From Scleromitrula shiraiana (lineage: Eukaryota > Ascomycota > Leotiomycetes > Helotiales > Sclerotiniaceae): DNA of 64,000 nt. Where the stretch lies: positions 682,001 to 746,000 of the forward strand of contig JABELC010000007.1 of the NCBI GenBank assembly GCA_028455995.1. Reading direction: 5' to 3'. Shown here in pieces: positions 44,978-56,697 of the stretch. The notes beneath the pieces are model-generated. The model was not told the DNA's origin. It ran no database searches and saw only the letters and a list, made by a program, of their open reading frames with translations. The number at the start of each line of letters is the position of its first letter. The stretch's first letter is position 1. The position numbers and the translations under genes were made by a program.

Positions 44978-45793
44978 CTTATTCGATTTACAAAAGCTGA
45001 CCGTACGACCAGTGGTCGTATCACGCTGGAACAGGCTATGCAAATCGCCACTTTTGGTCTCATTCCCCGCAATGTGAAAAAGTCCCTCCTCTCCAGAGCG
45101 CCTTCAAGTTGCGACGCATCCCATCCTGTAATCGACTCACACGGTGTTCTGGAGCTTGGATTTTGTTCCGAGTTGGGGCAGATCAAGTTCTGGACAGGAA
45201 AGTGAAAGGATGCTCGGCTCCAATTGCTCTCTTTTCTAGCGAGCGTTCAAAAATCGGATTGATCTCGTCTAGTGAAACAACTCTATCCTCTAGACGACAA
45301 ATTCTACGACCATAGCAGCGACGTGCCACTTCCACCCGACGCGAATGGCTTATTCCCACCTGGATACGGCAGCGAGGAAAATATCGAAGCAGCCCGAGCG
45401 CTAGAGAAATCAATGGAACCACCAACTGATGAGGAGGGCTTCTGTATTGACGGCTACGATTTTCGCCGTGTACTCAGAGACGAGACCATGTTTCCACTGC
45501 TGGAGGCTCTTGCCCGCCGTCTAAGGAATATGCCGTCATTAAAAAGCGCATATCTGGAGACCCGGCTTCCGCAGGATAAGGGGAACTGGTTTTTATGGCA
45601 TGTGGCGCCGGGAGAGTCCTGTGGATTTGAGGAGTACGTGGATGAACACGATGCTAGTCTCCAGAGAGCACGGGTGTTCTTTCATACTGGGGATTGGAGG
45701 CCTGGGGATAGGTTGGTGCGCATGTTCTGTGAGGTGGGGAAGGAGTGCCATGGGGAAGATGCTGTTGTTGTGTTTTTGTCGTTTCTATATTGA
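44978..45793 (+). pseudogene. F-box-like fungal protein, C-terminal remnant with two stops
   Basis: One frame reads through from about 44978 to 45793 with only two in-frame TGAs (45203-45205 and 45260-45262). The start has TLEQAMQIATFGLIPRNVKK. After the stops the reading continues as LYPLDDKFYDHSSDVPLPPD, FCIDGYDFRRVL, PLLEALARRLRNMPSLKSA and RARVFFHTGDWRPGDRLV, ending FLSFLY. The PLLEALARRLRNMPSL and HTGDWRP style is common in the C-terminal part of large fungal F-box/unknown proteins. No F-box is seen, since the N-terminal part is missing. An alternative is a short gene starting from a non-ATG codon at 45272, which I find unlikely. Head-to-head with the preceding relic. Confidence 0.55.
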
Positions 45794-45930
45794 GGTTTTG
45801 ATGAATGCATGGGGACCAATAACGTGGAGTGGATATGCAATACTTCTGTGGATTGCGGTTTAGTTTGCTAAGGGAATGCACAAGAAATTCAGAAATAATC
45901 GCTTTGAAACGTCAATGTACTGCCTAATGA

Positions 45931-46947
45931 ATGTTTCATCTGGTGTCATTGGTTCCTATGTTCTACGGAAATTTCTGGAATCAGACTATTGCACACATAT
46001 TCTGTTTGAACAGACCAGGCGGGAGATTGCGATCCATTCAAGTTAAGAGAAATCAAGCACATGGTTTTGCGATTGATCTGCCTAGAGATGGTACCACATT
46101 TCTCGCCACAGATTTCTCGAAAGACAACCTAGGTCTTAATGATAGCATCTTCAAGCACCTACAAAACTCTGTAACCGATTCAATTCATAGTGCTTAGCTC
46201 GTTGATTTTAACCTTCCTCTCTCAAACTTCCAGGGTAATATCAAAGGTGTTGTCAATTTATTATAGTTCGCTACCTCTGCCACAAACTCACCATCCATTA
46301 CTTTTTACCCCTCAATTACTTACGTTACACGACTAAAATCGGTATCAAAAATCCCAGAGACCATCATTGATGATGTTTCGGTACCACTAGCTAGCGGCTA
46401 CGCTGAGAGTAAGTACGTCACCGAGCACTTAGTTGATAATGCCGCCCAGAAGTTCCCATCTCTAGATATTCGAATTGAGAGAATAAGGCAAGTCGGCGGA
46501 CCAGCTGGAACCAATGGCCTATGGAATACAAAGGAATGGGTGCCACGTATTGTTCTTACATCACTGCATCTGGGGGTAATTCCAGAATCGCTTGATGGAA
46601 CCACTGAGGTTGATTGGGTGCCCATTGACTTTACTGCCAGTATACTTATGGAACTTGCTTTGAGCAGCTCTCTTGATGGAACTGAAAAGACTGGTGCTAA
46701 AATCTTTCACCGACCAAACCCAGTGCTTACACCTTAGAAATCCTTGATTCCATCCATCAGTCAAAGTCAAGGCAAACAAATAGCCACTGTGCCATTCACC
46801 GTTTGGATTGACAAGGTGAAGAAGGCAGCGGAAAAGACGACTGATGAAGTGAAGTTCGAAGAAATGCTAGCTAATGTCCCAGCTGTTCAGCTACTTCCAT
46901 TCTATGAGGAATTGGCGAAGAGCGGGGTATCGTTATCAAAGCCGTGA
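45931..46947 (+). pseudogene. Thioester-reductase (SDR-e, NAD_binding_4) domain relic of an NRPS-like or PKS enzyme
   Basis: The reading follows the terminal reductase domain of fungal NRPS-like carboxylic acid reductases: HIFCLNRPGGRLRS, then ATDFSKDNLGLNDSIFKHLQ and SVTDSIHSA, where a stop replaces the Trp of the family's HNAW. Then GNIKGVVNLL with a stop, SGYAESKYVTEHLVDNAAQK with the YxxxK catalytic pair, RIERIRQVGGPAGTNGLWNT, EWVPRIVLTSLHLGVIPESL and VDWVPIDF. Stops are at 46195-46197, 46264-46266 and 46735-46737, all TAG. The first and third fit TGG to TAG changes. The frame is otherwise unbroken. The TGxxGxxG cofactor loop and the upstream adenylation and carrier domains are missing, so this is a truncated, dead fragment. 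Confidence 0.8.
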
Positions 46948-47390
46948 GAAGACGATTAAATTAAACCAGAGTGGATGGAAGATTGGGTTAAGGGCTGGGT
47001 GGAGGCAAGTAGACGTAAGTAGGGTAGGGGGTAGATAGTGCTTAGTGAGGTATTATCAACTCGCGATCATATACTTATTTAGTATTTATCTACATTGATT
47101 CTCGAAATCTGAGTACCAATATAGCAATGTTAACTGAAACCAAACCAAACCATACCCACTAAAGTATGTAAATGAGATGTAATCGAGCCAATCCAATGCC
47201 AATTCTACACTCAAACTATTCCAAAACTGCATTGTACACTCGTACTGTACAGCCAAACCAAAATCTCACTCCAACAACACCCACTTTCAATTCTTATCAT
47301 GTCCTCCACCTTTCTCCATAATATGACGTTCCCCATCAATCCAATTCATATAGAAAAACTACATTTCCACCTGCATATAGTTGCATTCCA

Positions 47391-47432
47391 TCTCATCTCA
47401 TCTCACCTCATCTCATCTCGCTCTCACTGTCT
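47391..47432. repeat. CATCT-type pentamer repeat
   Basis: About seven imperfect CATCT/CACCT units in tandem in non-coding DNA. Confidence 0.75.
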
Positions 47433-47869
47433 TCGTCCATGAAACAATGTTCAGTAATCGCAATACAGTGGAGCGTACCCTCCGGAACGAGTTTCTTCGC
47501 AGTACGATGAGAATGGAGGCTGAATGAATCGGTATTGTCGGCGGAGTGAGGTCAATAGAGTGATTTGCAACCAAAAAAATACAGACAATAAAGTGGATAA
47601 GATGTAACCCCTTTAAGTAAAGACCGGAGATCCACCACGGAGGAGTCTAGCCATAAAGGTGTTAACTCTTTAGTCTGTAGGCGTCTTCAAGTTGCAATAT
47701 ATTAAAAGTGTGGATACAGAAAATATAGATTATAAATCCTGATACTAGGCCGGAAAAGTGATTTGTATTGGTTTAAGTAGTAAAGAGAAGAGTCCGGACT
47801 CTAAAATCCGACCTTCCGATTACTAATCTAACTACTAGTAGTCTACTTTCGCCACTTCATGAATACTCT

Positions 47870-48400
47870 TAAAAGAATTAAGCACAAAATAATCTACTAG
47901 TAGTAACTTGAAATCGAGAGATTAAAAACGTTAAACTAAACTTAATTTATTCTTAGTATAAACTTATCTTTTATAACTTGCCAGTGAATATATTATAAAA
48001 TTATTATAAAGTTAATATTAATTAAAATATAATTTTATCAAATTTAAATTTAGTTATATAAATTTATATAAAAATCATTATACTACTACTAGTAGTAGTA
48101 GTAGTATATACTATTAGTAGTAAAAACTTGAATAAATATTCATATTACTAGTAATTAATATTTGAAGTTAAAAAAAATTAGAAAGTTACTTTTTTACTAG
48201 TAATTTTGTTTTTATATTTTTTTAGTACTACTAGTACTAGGAACTTGAAGAAAGATATTTATTACTAGTATGTTATTTATATTTTTTTGCAAAATCAATT
48301 TATTTTATAGATCTACTAGTAACAATAATAGACAAAGATGAATTATTAAGCTACTAACTAGTAGATCGATTCTTAATTGAGTTAGAAAGCTTAACTTGAT
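47870..48400. repeat. AT-rich tract with ACTAGTA motifs
   Basis: Very AT-rich with many ACTAGTA, TAGTAGTAG and TTATAAA motifs and almost no coding potential. Same texture as the tracts at 25.8, 57 and 61.6 kb, which suggests a RIP-degraded repeat. Confidence 0.65.
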
Positions 48401-48876
48401 GTCAATTTGACGAATAATATCAAAATCCGAGTCTCAAGATTTTGTTTCCGAGTCTTTTTTCAAAATTCTCAACTCAGCTAGATTTATTAATCTTTAAAGT
48501 TTACGTCTAGGTTGATTAAGGCATATAGATACTATCTATCTTATTATTGTCTATATTTTTTTTGCAAGATCACTCTAATTGTTCGATATATCGTATTATA
48601 CTATATGTATATAGGACTTATCATATATTTATGTATATGTATGTGTAAAGTTATATCAATACACGATAAATACACCAGCAGAAAACAGAAAATTCCGGTT
48701 GGTGGCAGTAAGATGATTTCATACCCAACAGAAATAAAATCCGATGGATTCAATTTCAGCTTCCCGACAATTCCGTCGAACAATTCTTTTTACAGTACAG
48801 TAACCTTCTAGAAAAATCTACCGTCTTTTCGTGGGTCAATATTCCTTGGACTAGTTACGGTTTTTGGGGACATGGA

Positions 48877-48912
48877 TGGATGGATGGATAGATGAATGGA
48901 TGGATGGATACT
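48877..48912. repeat. (GGAT)n microsatellite
   Basis: Imperfect GGAT tetramers with single-base interruptions. Confidence 0.85.
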
Positions 48913-49258
48913 TGTTAGGTTTGTTTCGGCGTTCGCTTTGCCCTCTTTGAAGGAGCTTCACGAACACCGAAAATAGCTCTGGTTTGGAAGGAAAGAAGGG
49001 GAAGGTGTGAGATACGGTATTGTAGATCCACGGGTAGGGAAGGTAACTCTTGTTTTGTTTCGATTTGTTTTTATATTTGGCCTTTTCTCTTTCCTGTTCT
49101 CTTTTCAATTGTTCATCTTCATCTTCATCTTCATTTTCAATCGATTTATTCCTTCTTCGAAAAAGAGTGTGAGAAATATATATTACAAAATCGAAAACTC
49201 AATTACTGTCCAAATCAAAGTTCAGTAAACTGAATTCATATATTCTGTAATAGAAACA

Positions 49259-49906
49259 ATGGCAACTATTACTCTTGATCCAAATTATGGGTATGTAGAA
49301 TTGCATTAATTGCATCCAATGCACCCATCCCCCCTCCCCTCTTCCCCCTCCATCCACTCAACCTACCCCAATTCATTCCAATCCCAATCCTAAAAATACA
49401 TCAAAAACTAACAAACACACCAAAAAAAGCTACGTCATCCTCGCCGCATCTTCAACCTTCCTCCTAAGCACCATCCACGGCTTCAACACAAGCTTCCACC
49501 GCAAACAAGCCAAAGTTGCCTACCCAGCTGCCTATGCCCCATCATCTCGCACAGATGCAGACGCTTACCGTTTCAAGTATGTCTTTCCTCCCCCATTCCT
49601 CCGCAATAAAACTCCCAACTAATCCTCTCCTCCCCCTCTAGCTGCGCCCAACGCGCTCACGCCAACTTCACCGAAAACCACCTTTCCGCCATCGCCCCCC
49701 TCCTAATCGCAGGCACCGAGTTTCCTCTCACGAGTGCCGCCCTCGGTGCCGGATGGACTGTATCCAGATATTTGTATATGAGAGGTTATGGTCGGGGGGA
49801 TGAGGGAGGAAAGGGACGGTACCAGGGTATCACCTTTTGGCTTTTTCAGCTCGGGTTGGTGGGGTTGGCGGGGTGGGTTGGAGTTGGGTTGGTGACGGGG
49901 AGGTAG
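49259..49906 (+). CDS. MAPEG family protein (microsomal glutathione S-transferase 3-like)
   Basis: A four-helix membrane protein of the eicosanoid/glutathione family, 147 aa from three exons: 49259-49290, 49430-49576 and 49642-49906. The first exon codes only MATITLDPNYG before a phase-2 intron; the second intron is also phase 2 and joins YRFN to CAQRAHANF. The NCAQRAHANFTENH segment is the family signature (Arg and Asn/Glu that contact glutathione). Helices: YVILAASSTFLLSTIHGF, HLSAIAPLLIAGTEFPLTSA, and two more to LGLVGLAGWVGVGLV. Likely detoxification or lipid peroxide handling at the ER, by family. Intron 1 is unusually C-rich. The tiny first exon is too short for standard ORF finding. 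Confidence 0.92.
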
Positions 49907-50144
49907 ATAGATGTTTTGGGTTAGGTATGGTGGGGGGTGTATGATATTCGGATGGATGTATGGGGAAATGGGTTTTGGTTTTTAGATTCGAGAGTGAGTG
50001 TATCTATAGATGGTAGATGGTATATACAAAGGTAGCGAAATAGAAATATTTAGATTGTCATTATATAGGTAATTTGTTGTATGGTATTATTTTATACTCA
50101 ATATTCGAAAAACTGTACATGAGTATTCAAGTTTAGATATCTGT

Positions 50145-51565
50145 CTACAACCTCGCCCTTTTATCATCATACCCACTCCTCCCCCTCACAACCCCAAAAG
50201 CCCCACCACCCTTCCCAAACATCGTCTTCAAATCTCTCGCCAACAACTCCGGCCTCTCCGTCGCGAAAAAGTGTCCCCCCCTCGCATTATCCGATTCAAA
50301 AACCACCGGCCCCAACGTCCTCCCCCACGTCTTCGGCAAAACAGCTAGTTCCTTCGGATTAAACGCCAATCCCAATTTGACACCCCCTATATAACTCTCC
50401 ACCTGATCCCTCGTAACACTCCTCTCCCCCTCCTTCGTATGCATAACCTCGTAATAAATCCGATGCGCGGCGCCCGGCCCGGCTCGAGAAAACTGGTATA
50501 TACTTACCCAAGTGAAGATTTCGTCGTCGGTCCAGGGGTACTCGTCGGTCCAGTCGTGGAGCTTTTCGTAGATCCAGGCGAGCAGGGCGACGGGGGAGTC
50601 GTTGAGGGCGTAGGCGAGTGTTTGCGGTTTAGATGCTTGTTCCATGAAGTAGCCGCGGCCTTCTTCAGCGAACCATTTGGTGCGTGCGAATCCGGCGCGT
50701 TCTTTTTGGGTGTAGGGGGTTAGGGAGTGTTGGAGGGCTAGGATTGGATTTTTGCGGAAGGTTGGGGCGGATCCTCGGACCATGTTTATGTGGCTTGCTT
50801 TACACTGTATTGATGGATTTCTTGTTAGCATGGTCAAGAGCTGGGTTTCATTCTCAATTAAACTTTCATCTACACTTACATGTTGAGGATATAACTTCCC
50901 AATCGCACGTGTGATATAGAATCCCCAATCACCACCTTGAGTAACATACTCATCATAACCCAACTGAAGCATCAATTTATGACAAGTTTCCGCATACTGA
51001 GCAGCCGCAAATCCTCTCTTCTTCACCCCCTCACTAAACCCATAATTGGGAAGTGATGGGGCAACCACATGAAAAGCCGGTCCACCCGGTTGAGAAAGTA
51101 GTGGAAGGAGATGAAGAACTTCAAGAAATGATCCCGGCCCTGAGAACAAATTTATCAGTATAAAAATATCACCAAAGCTCACAATATCAAGAGAAAAAGA
51201 AAAAGAAAAAGAAAAGGAAAAGGAAAACCGAAAAGAAAAGAAGAAAACTCACACCCATGAACAAAAAGCAACGGCACCGCCCCCCTAACACTACTCCTCT
51301 GCCAAACAAAATGGACCCCCAACTCCCCAAACCCATCCACATCCACCTTGGTCTCAAACTGAGGAACCTGATTTAATCTCCGTTCCGCCTGTCTCCAATC
51401 CCATTCTTCCCAGGCTTTCGTTAGGCGCTTTAGATCGGCGAGGGGAACACCGAGGTCCCAGCCGGAGTTGGGAAGTTCATCGGGGAAGGTGGCGAGCGAG
51501 AGTTTGGTTTTTAGGCGGTCGATTTGGGAGGAGGGGATGGAGATTTGGAAGGGGGTGGGCGGCAT
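50145..51565 (-). CDS. Epoxide hydrolase (EHN-type alpha/beta hydrolase)
   Basis: Hydrolyses epoxides to diols; microsomal or juvenile-hormone epoxide hydrolase-like, 410 aa. Exons 51253-51565, 50880-51139 and 50145-50804. The first intron splits the oxyanion motif: joining exons at T|GG restores HGWPGSFLEV, which confirms the splice. The N-terminal EHN domain has FQISIPSSQIDRLKTKLSL, FPDELPNSGWDLGVPLADLK and WDWRQAERRLNQVPQF. The nucleophile lies in TQGGDWGFYITRAIG, followed by NMVRGSAPTF. In the last exon the cap tyrosine region is less clear, but GGHFFATERPELLARD carries the catalytic His. There is no hydrophobic anchor like that of mammalian mEH, so it may be soluble. Intron 1 contains a long purine run on the plus strand (51181-51246). 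Confidence 0.92.
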
Positions 51566-52115
51566 TGTTTATTATGGTGTGGGTAGATGGATATGGGGTT
51601 TAGATTAAAATTGCGGGGGTTGGATGGGTGAGAGGGGGATATAATCAGTGTTTGTTAGATCAATTCGATTGAAGGTTAAGTTATACGATATTCCGAGTAA
51701 CGAGAAATAGGGGAAAGAAAGAAAGGGGATCAAATATTTACTATTCAGCGAGCTCCTGGTGTACTTATATATACCTACATAAGAACCTAGGCATGACGTT
51801 CAATTAGTGGCTGAACACTAGACCCCAAGTTACCCCGCATGTAAATGCCGAAACATACTTCAAATCTGAATCGATATAGCATTTGTATTTGTACTGTATT
51901 ACATTCTTACTGCAAGTTTCCGACTATAAACTAAATACTTGATCATTGTTACAGTTCCACCACCATCAAAAGTTCGTGCTCTCCGTCTGATTAATAATAT
52001 GATATACATTTGGTATCAAAACCAACAATTACCGCCACGCCTATTGTATCAATTCAACCTCATAAAATAAAGCTTCCCATCCATAAACTCCTGTAATTCT
52101 CAACTCGCCCATGAC
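51566..52115. other. Intergenic
   Basis: About 550 bp between two minus-strand genes. Nothing recognised apart from flanks. Confidence 0.5.
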
Positions 52116-53944
52116 CTATTTTCGTACCTTCCTTAACTCCCAATTTTCATTACCAATTTCATCATCTAATTCATCAGTAATTGCCAATTTTTGTTCCATA
52201 ACTCCAACGGCAAGTTTAGACTTGACAGGCTCTTCCTGAACTTCGTCTGAAGTAGTTGATTTTTCAATACCTTTATCGCCAAGGAGAAAGTCACCAAAAT
52301 ATTTTACAACATTGAATGCCTCCTCTCCAGTTGGAATAATATTTTCCTTTGGAAGCAAGAAGCCATAGCTTCCAGTGTCTCTCAACTTGATCTGGTAGCT
52401 ATACCGAACTCGTAACTCATGATAAAACCAGTCAATAGCAGATCCTCCTCCAGTTTCCATTCGAGAGGGTGTTGCTTGGCCCGACTTCTTTGATGGTACA
52501 GCACCCTCACAAGCGGAAGCCACAGTGTATTGTTCTCCACTCGAAATCCTGATAGCTTTTGCCAGTCCTATGCCAAGTTCTTCTAAGTTCTCCAAGCTAG
52601 GTGGATCTGCTAAGCAGGAGTATGAGTAAGGGTATAAGACTTGTTGTGAATACGAATGTAAGTCTAAGAAGCCAACAAAGCGGACATTGTTGTTGTCTGT
52701 CTCATTTTTGGCCCACTCAGCAAATCTATGAGATTCAGCGGCTTGGAATGGTGCATCTCCGGGATAGCTTTCTGAGCAAGGATTACTTTGGACAGAGGAC
52801 CCCCATTCAAAACCAAATCCGCGGTCTAAATCCAGACCTCGACAGAATCGAAGACTAGTTTGCTGTCTATTTTTGCGCCACAAGCGATCGTTCTCCCAGG
52901 TGTAAACATAGCCATCGACATTAATGGTGGGGATGAGGATGAAATCGAATTCGTGGAGAAGCTTTGTAATCGCTGGAGATTTGCCATAGGAAGTAATTAA
53001 GGACCAGGCAACATATGTCACAGTGCTCACCGATATCCATTCTCGAGCGTGAAGTCCACCAGTTAGGATGATAGTCTTCCGTGGCTCGGGTGAATCTTGA
53101 GGCAGACTTGGAGACACCCCAATCTTCAAAGCAGGAATATCCCGACCCTCATAAGAAGTTCCGATGCTAATCAGGCGTACATGCGTTGTGAACATCGAAG
53201 CCATAAGGCGCATCCAAGGTACAATGACCGAGAGAGGTTGGTAATCTCGAAAGAATATATTATCCCCTCCACTGAATGAACCAGTACGTAAAGTTGGAGT
53301 GAATGCCTGATCGGAGTGTTTCGAAGGGAAAGCTATATCTGCATATGCCATTGATGGGTAGGATTGATAGATACTCTTTGCCAAATCGGGCATCAGATGA
53401 GAATATGCCGTTTGTAGTGATTTTGGTAAGAGCCCAAGTAATGATGGTACCTACTCGAGGAATCAGCATTAAGCATCGTTATCAGAAGTCAACATACATC
53501 GTCTTCCCTCAAACGGATATCGGCCCAATTGCTAGTAAACTCCCATACGTCCAAAAAGAGTGTATCGGCGGCTTCTGCAAGTGCCTGCTCCTCTGCAGAC
53601 GAGCTTAAATTGAACCGGAGGACTACATCTCCACCATATTTGGCCAATAAAGTTGCAGGTAGCTGGGTGACGGCAGGGCGTGGGAGACTACCCGGATTGG
53701 AAACATTTGGAATTTTCGGAAAGCGAAATATTTTCTCTATTGCCGTATCGCGAATCCAGGTTAGTTGGGGGAATACATTACGGGATTTACTCTGATATCG
53801 CGGGGTGGTTACAGGCGAGAACTGTGCGTTATCGTTTGTATTTGTGAAGGACCAAGGGATTGCGACAACACTCTGAACTAGAAGTAAAACCAGGAGGGTA
53901 AATGGGACAATTAGTGAACTTATTGAGGTATATAATTGTGGCAT
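52116..53944 (-). CDS. ECM14: ECM14-like inactive metallocarboxypeptidase
   Basis: A secreted M14A-fold protein linked to cell-wall biology in yeast, 593 aa. Exons 53498-53944 and 52116-53450 (GTATGT...TAG, phase 0; DD joins VPSLLGLLPKSL). A signal peptide (residues about 9-28, LIVPFTLLVLLLVQSVVA) and a propeptide precede the peptidase domain. Zinc ligands are present in GGLHAREWIS (His, Glu) and LDLHSYSQQVLYPY (His). The arginine region reads GLDLDRGFGFEW where active enzymes have an N-R-N-W motif. The YQIKLRDTG block has Lys where active carboxypeptidases have the catalytic Glu. Loss of that Glu is the known hallmark of Ecm14, so zinc binding without peptidase activity is expected. The tail is acidic and extends past the usual domain end. 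The ATG at 53944 directly precedes the signal peptide. Confidence 0.94.
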
Positions 53945-54903
53945 ATTTTTTGGTATATTTATCGTAATCGTCGCATTTAAATGTTCTGAACAAAGAATTG
54001 TTGATGCTGCGATGCGATGCTTTGAATTATAAAGATAAAGATTGGTGGGTGATTATAAGAAAGGATATAGGTTGAGCTAGTGACCTCGAATAATCCATAC
54101 GTGGTTGCCATAATTGTTGCCTAGGGCATTTTTATATCAAAAGAGCCTAGGCTGAATGGAGTCAAGGTTTGAATCCTCCCTCAACTTGCTCTCAGATATT
54201 GATTTCTTTTTTATATCAAAAGGGTTTGAATGAAGACTTCAACTTATTACTCTTAGATATTGATTCCTTGTTTGTTTGAATGTTCAAATCGTTCTCCGCA
54301 ATTAGTATCTTTTTTATGTTACAAGAGGTTGAAATGCTCAAAATGCTCTCAGATATTGAATTCTTTCTTGGTTTGGATGTTCAACTTACCTCCTGATATT
54401 ACAATGAATTTGGGTTGTTTGCCCCTATCTGAGCGGAGTTGATGTCTATTTATGTGGTAAAGATGTTTCATTTCAATGTCAAAAACAAGTGACAAATTGA
54501 CAATACAGCCATTGGCAAGTTGCTGACGGGCTGGATGATTGCTGTAATGAAACAGTTTCTTATTCAAATCGGAATCTCAGGTACACTATTCGGGAATAAT
54601 TCAACCAATCAAACCGTATGATGATCTTAGGAGTAAGTTTACCCTTGCTTACCTTTGACTCTGGGCAATGCTGACCCAACTGTTGGAACTTTGGTGACCC
54701 TTTTGTATTCTATGTAACCTTGGAATTATCTGTTGCAGCAAAAAGTGCAGTTATCTGAAGTGGCACAGCCTAGCAGAGAACATAGATAGTTTGATGCTTA
54801 TTCCCACTGCTTTTCCAAAAGTATAAATGATGTTGCCTCGCTCTGGTATCCTACAGCTCGACAAAGCAAAATTCTGCCCTTCATTACCTTAGGTACCTCT
54901 ACC
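53945..54903. other. Intergenic with diverged tandem repeat
   Basis: About 960 bp, holding the ECM14 promoter and, at 54125-54400, a run of diverged repeats (separate entry). No gene recognised. Confidence 0.5.
54125..54400. repeat. Diverged tandem repeat of about 65-80 bp
   Basis: Three to four degenerate copies share the cores TTTTTATATCAAAAG, TTGAAT(G), TCAACTT and TCTCAGATATTGATTTC. Copies differ by many point changes, so the array is old. Confidence 0.6.
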
Positions 54904-56143
54904 ATGCCCAAACACTCGGATAAAGGAACAAATATGATTATATCATACAATGATGCGCTCTTTGCCTCTTCTAAACCGAATGAATCTTTTAGCAAAATTG
55001 GGTCATTTCATCAATTCTCCTTTCTTCCCAAGGAAATTCGTCTACATATCCGGTTACTGGCACTTCAATCACGGCGCCGATTCATACCAATATATTATTA
55101 GCGGTAGCTATTATGACCTCACAACCAATGAATCTAATGCGAATCACACCATCAATCCGCTTTTCTGGACCACCATGGAGTCTAGGTGCGCGGCGCTGAC
55201 TACTTCCGTGTTCGTCTGCCTCTCGCAGGAGAGACTCACATTCGAATCAACCCTGACTATGATGTCCTCTTTGTTCACACTGTCCACGACATCCGCGACA
55301 TTAGTATGCTCGCTACTATCCTTCATGATATCGAGAGCGTACGATCCGAAGAATCAGGGTCTTATGCATCTGGCAATACAAGGAAGCACTTTGTTTCCGG
55401 ATGGACAACCCTTTACAGGAGGAGTTGGGTTTGAAGGGTGGCGTAGTATTATTGACATGAGTCATAGAAGTGCAGGGGGAAATTCGCTAAGCCATCACAT
55501 AGCCAAAGCGTCTCTTATTGACATCCTCAGCACAAAACTTTGGATGCTGTGGTGTGTCCAAAGCATTCACTCTAATCCGTGGGTTTACGTTCCAGCAATG
55601 ATGGATAGACCCTTTGCAATGCCCCAATGGATGGAAACCTTACCGATGCTTCCTCTCATGGGTACGTTGGGCATATCCTATCTCAACTTCGAGTGATTCG
55701 ATAATTACTCTAGACCTCTGGAACGAGACCCCATTCTGATGCCACTTGTTAGGGATCCACGCCCATACTACCATAATTGGAGGGCCATTGAGAAATCTTT
55801 AGATGTGAGGCGTGCCGCTTGTTTCCATGTCTATTTCTGTGTACACTCTGAGATAGCTCCACTGGAACTATATGATTACAAACTTCATATGATTCTGCCT
55901 CAGCATATAGGGGGGAAAGGAAACCTCCAGACTAACAGATCAATTGCATCCCTGCGAAAGGGTGAAAAGGAACCGCGGGGGGCAGCAATGGATTACTGGG
56001 CCAAATCTTGGAGTGGGCATCCATCATCATCACCCGGGCCCAAATTCAATGAATCGTCGTTTCGAGAGAGGTATGTGAAGATGGACCAAGATGACATGAC
56101 AGCTGGAATGATGGCAATTGGCATGTTGGTACTTCTGGAATAG
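54904..56143 (+). pseudogene. 2EXR-domain protein, frameshifted
   Basis: The start MPKHSDKGTN leads into FHQFSFLPKEIRLHI, the hallmark of the fungal 2EXR domain (function unknown). The protein then moves between frames: NPLFWTTMESRCAAL in another frame, FRVRLPLAGETHIRINPDYD back in the first, and AYDPKNQGLMHLAIQG in the second. It continues as FPDGQPFTGGVGFEGWRS and a long C-terminal part to 55694 (stop), and past the stop as RDPRPYYHNWRAIEKSL to 56143. This needs at least three frameshifts (about 55090, 55185 and 55330) and one nonsense codon. A possible intron near 55660-55710 (GTACGT...TAG) does not restore the frame. Degenerate copy of a family often amplified in Leotiomycetes, by my recollection. 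Confidence 0.75.
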
Positions 56144-56697
56144 GCATTCAGGCAAGTAAACGATAATTGTCCCGCTGAAATCTGTGGCTTTTACCTGAGG
56201 ATCCCCCCCCTACCTTCGCGTTGTTCAGCCTGACTCTCAGCTCATATAAAAATGCTGGCTACAATGGGATCAACGCCCATGTGCCATGAACACAAATTGA
56301 ATCACCTGTGTCTACAATCATATTGGGGATCATGTCAGAAAGAATAGGGAGACCACATTTGAATGTCTTCTTAGTGTTTAGATAGCTGACGGATTTCTAT
56401 TTTAACCCAGTCATGGAGTACAGATTTACGCGGCCGGCAAGGCAAGATAAACATAACCTGAGAGCTGCTCTACTCGGAAAATCAGACACTTCCTTCTTTG
56501 CGTTAGTTTTCTTAAGATCTTCAAGTTCGTAAATGACATACGGAGATCCAGTTCTTGTATATTGCACATTGGGCGATTTAGCGACCTAATTCCGACTTCT
56601 AGATAACTATGATTTTTATTATTTATTAATAGAATCGATCGATTTAGCTGTTTACGCGCCGTATACACAAGTTAGTAGTGTATTAAAGGGTATTGAG

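Larger units (their letters stand above)
46948..49258. other. Intergenic with AT-rich core
   Basis: About 2.3 kb. A CATCT-rich simple stretch lies at about 47391-47432, an AT-rich tract at 47870-48400 and a GGAT microsatellite at 48877-48912 (separate entries). The ORF at 48512-48811 has no support. The last 250 bp are the promoter of the MAPEG gene. Confidence 0.5.

Noticed and set aside
48512..48811. Possible small membrane protein
   Set aside because: Low-complexity Tyr/Ile/Leu-rich translation of AT-rich DNA next to a degraded repeat.
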